Below, piece by piece: positions 57,501 through 64,000 of a stretch of DNA of 64,000 nucleotides. Origin of the DNA: Chimonanthus salicifolius (taxonomy: Eukaryota > Streptophyta > Magnoliopsida > Laurales > Calycanthaceae); contig CM023538.1 of NCBI GenBank assembly GCA_013350335.1, positions 53,984,769 to 54,048,768 on the forward strand, written 5' to 3'. The notes under the pieces were generated by a model. That model worked only from the letters and a program-made list of their open reading frames with translations. It was not told where the DNA came from and did no database searches. The translations under genes and the position numbers were made by a program. Each line of letters opens with the position of its first letter. The stretch's first letter is position 1.

Positions 57501-58490
57501 CATGTCAAAAAAAAATTCTTATTCAAGCTGCATATATCATTACCTTGCGATTGCAATAGTAATAGCATCAACTACAGAAGTTGAAGGACAATGCATCAGA
57601 AGCCTTGAAGGATAAAGTGACAATCGAATTAAAAAATTCTGCAAAGATCAATTCCTTGTGAACTTGATCAAAAAGAGCATCAAATTCATAGATTGACCGA
57701 TAAAACACCAAAAGTATTACAAGAAACAGTAATGCTCGAATTAAAAACTCAAACGAATTAAAAAAAAAAAAAATAGGGCAGCAAAGGATTTGAAATCCCG
57801 AGTCATATAAAGAAGAAACCACAGCCCTAGCCCTGACCAGAGCTTAAAGTAAAAATAAAATTAAAAAATAGAACAATAAAAACCCCAATCCAAGCTCTAT
57901 AAGAAGAAGAAGAAATACCTTGGTGGAAAGAAAAGGCAAGGAAAGAGACGGGGAAGGAGAGAGGGTGTTGAGTAGCAATTTATAGAGATGGAGAGGCTTA
58001 TGACGAGAGATTCCGAGCCATTCCACTTGGACGAAGATGAGAAGCAAGAGACTAAGTGATGAGAGAGATTCTGTGTTATTCAACCACCCTTCTCCGCGCG
58101 CCCCCCCCCCACCCTCTTTTTTCCTCGTGTTTTCTGGAATTCTCATTCTCGTTTTCCAGGAATAAAATGGAAATCGATGGAAAAGAAATGGATTCAGTCC
58201 GTTTGGGAACGGTTGGAGTTCCATTCTTCCCATTGGCGCCCAAAACTACAATTTGAAGTGAAACAGGCCGCACCGCGCCAACGAAGACAGAGAGAGGGCC
58301 TCTTCCGGTGGACCCCACCGCTCAGGTAGATGGAAAGAGAAAAAGATGGAGAGGGAGAAAGAGGAGGATAAGAGTTCACTTGGAAGACAATGGGAGGAAA
58401 AAACTGAAAAAGTTCTCTTAAAACGTTGCACGAAGTATGGAAAATGAGCTTCTTCTTTCTTTCTTCTTTTTATAAATATTTAATTTTCAT
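57501..58490 (-). promoter_or_regulatory. Possible promoter and leader of a minus-strand transcript
   Basis: Reading the minus strand: TATTTATAAAAAG at about 58475, then pyrimidine-rich leader-like sequence, a donor-like CCACCAAG|GTATTT near 57920 and a second donor-like GCAAG|GTAATG near 57545. No coding exon that I recognise follows. It may be an orphan or non-coding leader. Confidence 0.3.
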
Positions 58491-60508
58491 GATTAAGATA
58501 TCCAAGAATAATCTATTCGATCAATCTGGGCATCTGCAATCATCAATATTCAAATACATCGGTCCTATGAATTAATTATACATAGAGTCACTTTTTAAAA
58601 TAGAGTAAAAATTGAGCTTAAAACTCTTAATTTTTTTTAGAAGAGTTTGTGGCGTCGCTCCAAACTTCAGGGTTAATTATAAATTTATTTATAAATATTG
58701 ATATAAACGCTTAATTTAAGTCTTTAGATAAAGGTGATGATGTCATATTTTACTTTATAAAATTTCAAAGTTAGCATTAGATCATTTTCTAAAATTTTAA
58801 TGCAAATAGTGTAAATATTGGATTTTCATAATGAATTAAACTAGAGCCTGAGTTTTACTGTAATATTAAATGACATGTGTAAAATACAAATGAAACTTTT
58901 TGGACGGATTTTAATTTTTTCAAGGGAAGAGAAATTATTCATTTTTACAAAAAAAATTGATGTGAACTTTTAATAACACTTTGGATAAAGAAAAATTATC
59001 AGATCTTTCTCTTAAATTCAATCAATCCATGGGGGTGGGAATGAAAGTTCACACTAATTCATTATGAACTGATTCACGATAGGTAATTTCTCTAAATAAG
59101 ATACTTGAGGTATTGATTCTTTTAAGAAGATATTATTTTATAAGAAAATTATTTTATAATTAAAATTAATGATATTTGTTTTTCTATGTTGAAATTTTTA
59201 TTTATTATTATATTGTATATTAGAATTTTGTTTTCCTTTCAATTGTAATTCTTTTTATATTGTGAACATTTTAATTGTAATTTAATATTTTTATACTCTA
59301 TTTTGAAAAATAAATTAGTCAAATTTATAATTTCATTTTTCAGTTTTTTATATCTGTTATTTTTTATTTATTTTAGTTTCTGTGATTAATGATAATAACA
59401 ATTCTACTTTCATTTCTAAAACGAATTATATTTAGGAATAGTTTTTTATTTTTTACTTTCTCTCAATTGCAATAATTTTCATTATCTCCAAATAAATTAT
59501 ATTTTTTTAATTTTAATTTATAATTATTTGATCTTTCATATTTTTCTTTATATATGTTTAACCTAATGCATCACACAAGATTTTTATTAGTCTATTTTTT
59601 GTATAAGGAAAAGACTAATGGAGCTTACTAAAAAAAAGTAGGCAACTATCTTATGGGAAGTTCCCAAGTGGTAAAAGAATATTTTCTCATATGGATGGAA
59701 GATTTTTCTTTTTCCTTAATCCACGTGTCAAATTCGGAAATCTTCTTATAATAACTTGTAAATTTTCAATTTCCTCATATGTATCTTGAGATCATGAAAA
59801 TAGACTTCACACATATGGATTTTTTTCATGGGCTTATCTTAATGGGCTTAATAATTGGACTTTTCAAAGTATGGAAAATCTAATAAATAGTTTTATCGCT
59901 TACGTTCAATTCTAAAAATGACTAAATTAATCCAAAATCTCATAAATGGATTTGAATTAATTAGTTTACAAATAAAACCCCTAAAATTGTGGTAAAATAA
60001 TTATTAAAAATTCTAACTTTCCAAAAATATCAACTTATGCCCATAAATTGCAAAATTCACCATTTGAATTCTCATATATTTTATTTCCCTATAAATTATG
60101 CAAAACTTCTAAAATCTCATTAAACATATCATAAAATACACAAAATAAGGCCTAACTATTCCAAATACAAGAGGTAAATAGTCATTTTCCTGTACTCATC
60201 AGTAGAGAAAAAAAGTTAAGATATGCTAGATAGTAGAGTAAGTGAGGACCGATTTATGATATGATCAAATAGTGAGTTAAAACTTGAAAAACAAACCTTA
60301 AATAGATCAGATTTTGAGTTATGATGATGCTTACAATAATGATTCCCAATGAATCAGTTCACAATGAGTAATTTCTCCTAAAATTATTCTTTTAAACAAA
60401 ATTAATAAGGACAAGTTCATCTTATACCCATTGATTAAGTGACTAAAGTATATATATTGAGATTTTCTTTGAATTTATAGGAGTGGACCCAATACCCACA
60501 TAGTATAC
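58491..60508. other. AT-rich intergenic DNA, nothing seen
   Basis: Very AT-rich, with stops in all frames. No repeat boundary or gene was recognised. Confidence 0.6.
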
Positions 60509-62624
60509 TTTTTTTTTTTTTTTTTGAGTGGTGAAGAAAAAAAATTCATTGAAAGAACAAAAATAAAAGAGAGAAGAAAAAAGAAAATACAAAGAAGAGC
60601 CCTAAGAGATATAGACCACAAAAACAAGCTCAACCAATAAACTTACACCCAAAGAACCCTAATAAACTTAACTAGAACTCGAACTAACAAGAACTATCCA
60701 CCATATAGGTGAAAAGTGCCCCTAATAGTTCCATCAACACCATTTTTTGCAAAAAAAATCACCACCGCATTAGCATAGCGGCTGACGAGCAAGAAAGAAA
60801 TCTCCTTGTCTATAGACAACACCTTAATCTCCCTCACCAAAGTAATAAGCCTCCAAGGAGGATGCTTCTCCCCACTAGTCTATTTAAAAGCATTGGAAGA
60901 ATCACTTTCAATAACTAATTAAACACCTCCTAACTCAGACCTCAAAAATTAAGGCTCTCCGAATACCAAGAAGTTCCGCCTCATTAGATTCCATAGACCC
61001 CAATGATTTCCAAAAAAAAAACACTTATGGATCCCAAATGATCCTTGAGAACTCCACCAATCCCAGCAGGACTCGGTTTCCCTCTTGAAGCACCATCGAC
61101 ATTAAATTTGAGGACCCACAAGCTGAAGGAGACCACACAACTCGTATCTTTCTACTTCTCGGACGATTCTTCATGCAACCCTCCCATACCTGAAACAGGT
61201 CAATGACCTTTACATCCCTGAATTCCTTATCAGCGCTAAGCCAAGAACAGAGTCTCCATTTAGCATAATGAAAGATACTAGTAAAATCCGATGTAATCCC
61301 TTCAAAGATTCTCAAATTCCTCTCTTTCCAGATGAATTTTGAGAACACAGATGGAATCGAGTTCCAAACAAATTTTCTCCTACATCTCATACCAGATAAG
61401 AGCCAGTAGTCCTTAACCCCTTCCCACGACCTATGACAAATCCATGATACTCCTATAAGCTCCAAGAAACAACTCCAAAGTCTCCAAGTCACTGGACAAG
61501 TAACAAAAGGTGATCGATGGAGTCGTCTTCCAACTCACAAAGTGGGCATTTAGCATCACACTCCAAATTTAAGAGACCTCTTCTCCTAAGCTCCATCCTA
61601 GTCAAAATCTTCCTCTTCGCATAACACCAAGCAAACAATTAGACTCTAGGGGGAATTAAGGAATTCCATATAAGAGCCTTAGGGACCACAGAACCAGTCA
61701 AACTCCGAGAAGCTACCTCAATCAAAGATTTGAGTGAGAAGAAATCAAAAGAGTCTCCCGTCCAAATAAACTCATCATCATACTCTAAGTCCATTGAAAA
61801 AACCCTCAGCTGCACTTTAAGATCATTCAAGCTATAAACCTCAAAACCTCTAAGGTCTCTCATAAAACTGAAAAGCACGACCCCCTTGATTATGGGCACA
61901 GAAAACATCTCTCACTAAGGCCTGCATATTCCTAGTAGCCCTAAACAGTCTAGGAAATCTCTCCATCAAGGGCATATTCCCCAACCACACATCTTTCCAA
62001 AAGAAAGTTCGATTGCCTTTACCAACCAGAAATCGCGAGTGTCTTCCAAACAAATCCCTACCTCTGATCTACCTTGTCAAATCCTCCACCAAGCTTTAAG
62101 AATTTTGGACCCCGATTTATCCACTTCTTCTCCCAAATTCCACCCATTGACATTCGATGTGTCATATTTAGCCTTCAATACTCTGACCCACAATGCATTC
62201 ACTTCCTTATCAAAACGTCAATCTCATTTACAAAACAGAGCTTCATTCCTCGAATGAATAGGGACCAAATCTAGACCTCTTTTTGATTTTGGCATAGTAA
62301 CTTCCGGCCAACCAACTAAATGTGCTTTCCTTTTTCCTTCCCTATCCCCCCAAAGAAATCTCCGAAATAGTTTTTCCACTGTATTGGCCACCCCTTTAGG
62401 TATTTTAAAGAGGAACAAGAAGTGAGTGGGGAGATTGACTAATACTAATTTAATAAGAGTCACTCTACCACCCAAAGAAAGATATTTCTTATTCCACCCC
62501 ACCAACCTTCTTTCAATTTTTTCAATAACCGGGGGCCAGAATTTCTTAAATCTAGAGTTACCCCCCACCGGTAGCCCAAGATACATAAAGGGCAACTTAC
62601 CCACACTACAACCCACTTCATTAG
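60509..62624 (-). mobile_element. L1-type LINE, interrupted at its 5' side
   Basis: On the minus strand: the C-terminal reverse-transcriptase segment (LPFMYLGLPVGGNSRFKKFW, GWNKKYLSLGGRVTLIK, 62620-62224), the zf-RVT domain (KRKILTRMELRRRGLLNLE, CPLCELEDDSIDHLL, about 61620-61510) and a decayed RNase H. A 17-bp T-run (60509-60525) is the inverse of its poly(A) tail. Similar to the copy at 36478-37611 (both hold a CTAAAAGATATAGAC-like 3' segment). The reading is cut at NEVG by the LTR-like sequence starting at 62625. Confidence 0.85.
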
Positions 62625-64000
62625 TGTAACACCCCGCCCTTTTCACTCTAATTTTCAGAGTTTATTTATTTTTTTTTATATAATAATAATCAACAAGTGA
62701 TCGGGGCGGAATGCCACGACGTGAGTTAAGTTCGGATCTCTAAATCCGACCCTTAACTGGCCAAGCCCATGTGCGTATGAACTAAGTCCATAAAACTAAT
62801 CCGCACATGGTATATATAGAACTTGCGGAATTAACTTAGTCTAAATCTAACTGAGGTTATAATAGAACCTATGACTAATCCAATTTTCCATTCTTAGATA
62901 GCAAAGTACCTAATTTATTCTCCAAAATTATTATATAACCTTAGTCTACCATTCATTCCAAACCATCCAAATAAATCCAACCATAGCATCTACTTAACTA
63001 CTTATTACATGCCAACATCTAATTACCAAATTACATTGTCCAAATAAATCAAATAACAAGTCCATAAATAATCCATTCATAGTCCATTCCAATCATTCAA
63101 ACCGCCCAAGTTTCCGTACTTGGTTCTCTTCTCGATCCACGTTCTTCCCTTTCCCTGCATCATCCACTAAGGATATAGATAGGGCGTTAGATCAACGCGC
63201 CCAGTAGTGTTTCCGAATAGGGCTACCACATGGTTAGTCAAAAACATGCAAATAATATAATAATAATACATGTGTGTCAAAATTCCATAAAACATGCTAT
63301 GTATGAAATGATCATGTAATGAGTCCCACCCATCACCATTCAACATAGCCATCACTTGACGGGATTCTCATCGTCAAGGTAACCCACAGTGGTCTTTCGG
63401 ACGCCCCGACGGAGTGTGGCCTCCGGTTACAACACCATCATCCCATGCCATGCATGAGATGTCTATGCAAACATGTCATTTAAAAACATAACTTTACAAT
63501 CATATAAGATATCAAAATCAACATAAAACAGCGTATTAAATAGTGGTTACAACAAAGGTAGGAAACCTACACAAACTTTGCTTAAGTGTCCGTTCCTTTT
63601 TGAGCTTCACCTGGTCACGACTCGCTCGTCATTCAACTTCCGGTACCTTATCCATATATCAATCAATAAGTCATAACATCATTTACTTATTTAATCACAT
63701 CATAGACCCATCCACATCAGGTGGGGTTCGTGTCCGTACATCCAACCCTATGATCATTTCCATCATTGATCATTCGACTAGTATTTACAGTTTTTGCCAT
63801 TGTCCGTAATTATCATGAATGATCCCCTAATTAAAACAACCATAAGCTCCCATTTAAAACAGCCCATTAATTATCAAAACAGCCCCATGGGGTTCGGCCA
63901 TACTCATAGTCGAACCCTAGGGTTCACTTGATCCAATCATCAACATGATCACTCATGGTTTAATCATGCTAATTCAACCATGATCAATACATGGTTCAGC
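62625..64000 (+). mobile_element. Probable LTR (solo or 5' end of an element) running off the window
   Basis: TGTAACACCCCGCCC is a common start for plant LTRs and falls exactly where the L1 reading is lost. No coding domain was seen in the 1.4 kb available. The end and target duplication lie beyond the window, so the class cannot be settled. Confidence 0.45.

Overview
This is a nuclear window from a flowering plant, probably a dicot with a TE-rich genome. The evidence is AT-rich intergenic DNA, GT-AG introns, plant-type LINEs (RTE and L1), Ty1-copia and gag-protease LTR elements, hAT relatives and tRNA-derived SINEs. I cannot name the species from the sequence.

There is one convincing host gene, on the + strand from about 13.5 to 34.5 kb: a DEMETER/ROS1-family 5-methylcytosine DNA glycosylase (DME-like). 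Eighteen coding exons (14339 to the stop at 34111) can be joined with GT-AG introns. From the second exon onward every phase matches, giving about 2,157 residues from that exon alone. The KRKKHRPKV basic block, domain A, the split helix-hairpin-helix glycosylase domain (catalytic Lys at 25510, Asp at 25656), the four-cysteine iron-sulfur motif (26204-26254), the permuted CXXC unit and the C-terminal RRM-like domain are all present. Two things are unusual. The N-terminal part is expanded by eight tandem copies of a unit of about 49 residues. The first coding exon is broken by two opposite one-base frame changes: the family motif 'WI-PVTPLKP' is split between two frames, and the frame is recovered only at the exon 1 donor. 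This is either an assembly error or a real N-terminal lesion.

Upstream (1-13.4 kb) is intergenic DNA with small DNA transposons: two MITEs of one family with 8-bp target duplications, a 1.24-kb hAT relic with a perfect 8-bp duplication inserted in a TRIM-like element, a palindromic MITE, and a 1.5-kb foldback complex less than 1.5 kb from the gene. The introns carry an antisense RTE LINE, a sense RTE fragment, a (CT)26 tract next to a donor site and a young SINE with a 17-bp duplication.

Downstream (34.6-64 kb) is a TE graveyard with readable insertion order: SINEs and an L1 3' end (36-38 kb); a hAT-like MITE (39-39.8 kb); an internally deleted copia element (40.4-41.9 kb); a nest of solo LTR inside LINE inside hAT remnant (45-48.6 kb); a truncated copia polyprotein with its 3' LTR (49.9-51.9 kb); a complete-ended gag-protease-only LTR element with a perfect 5-bp duplication (54770-57322) sitting in a tandem repeat of about 185 bp; and an L1 interrupted by a 'TGTAACACCCCG' LTR-like sequence that runs off the right edge. 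I found no other intact protein gene, tRNA, rRNA or CRISPR array.
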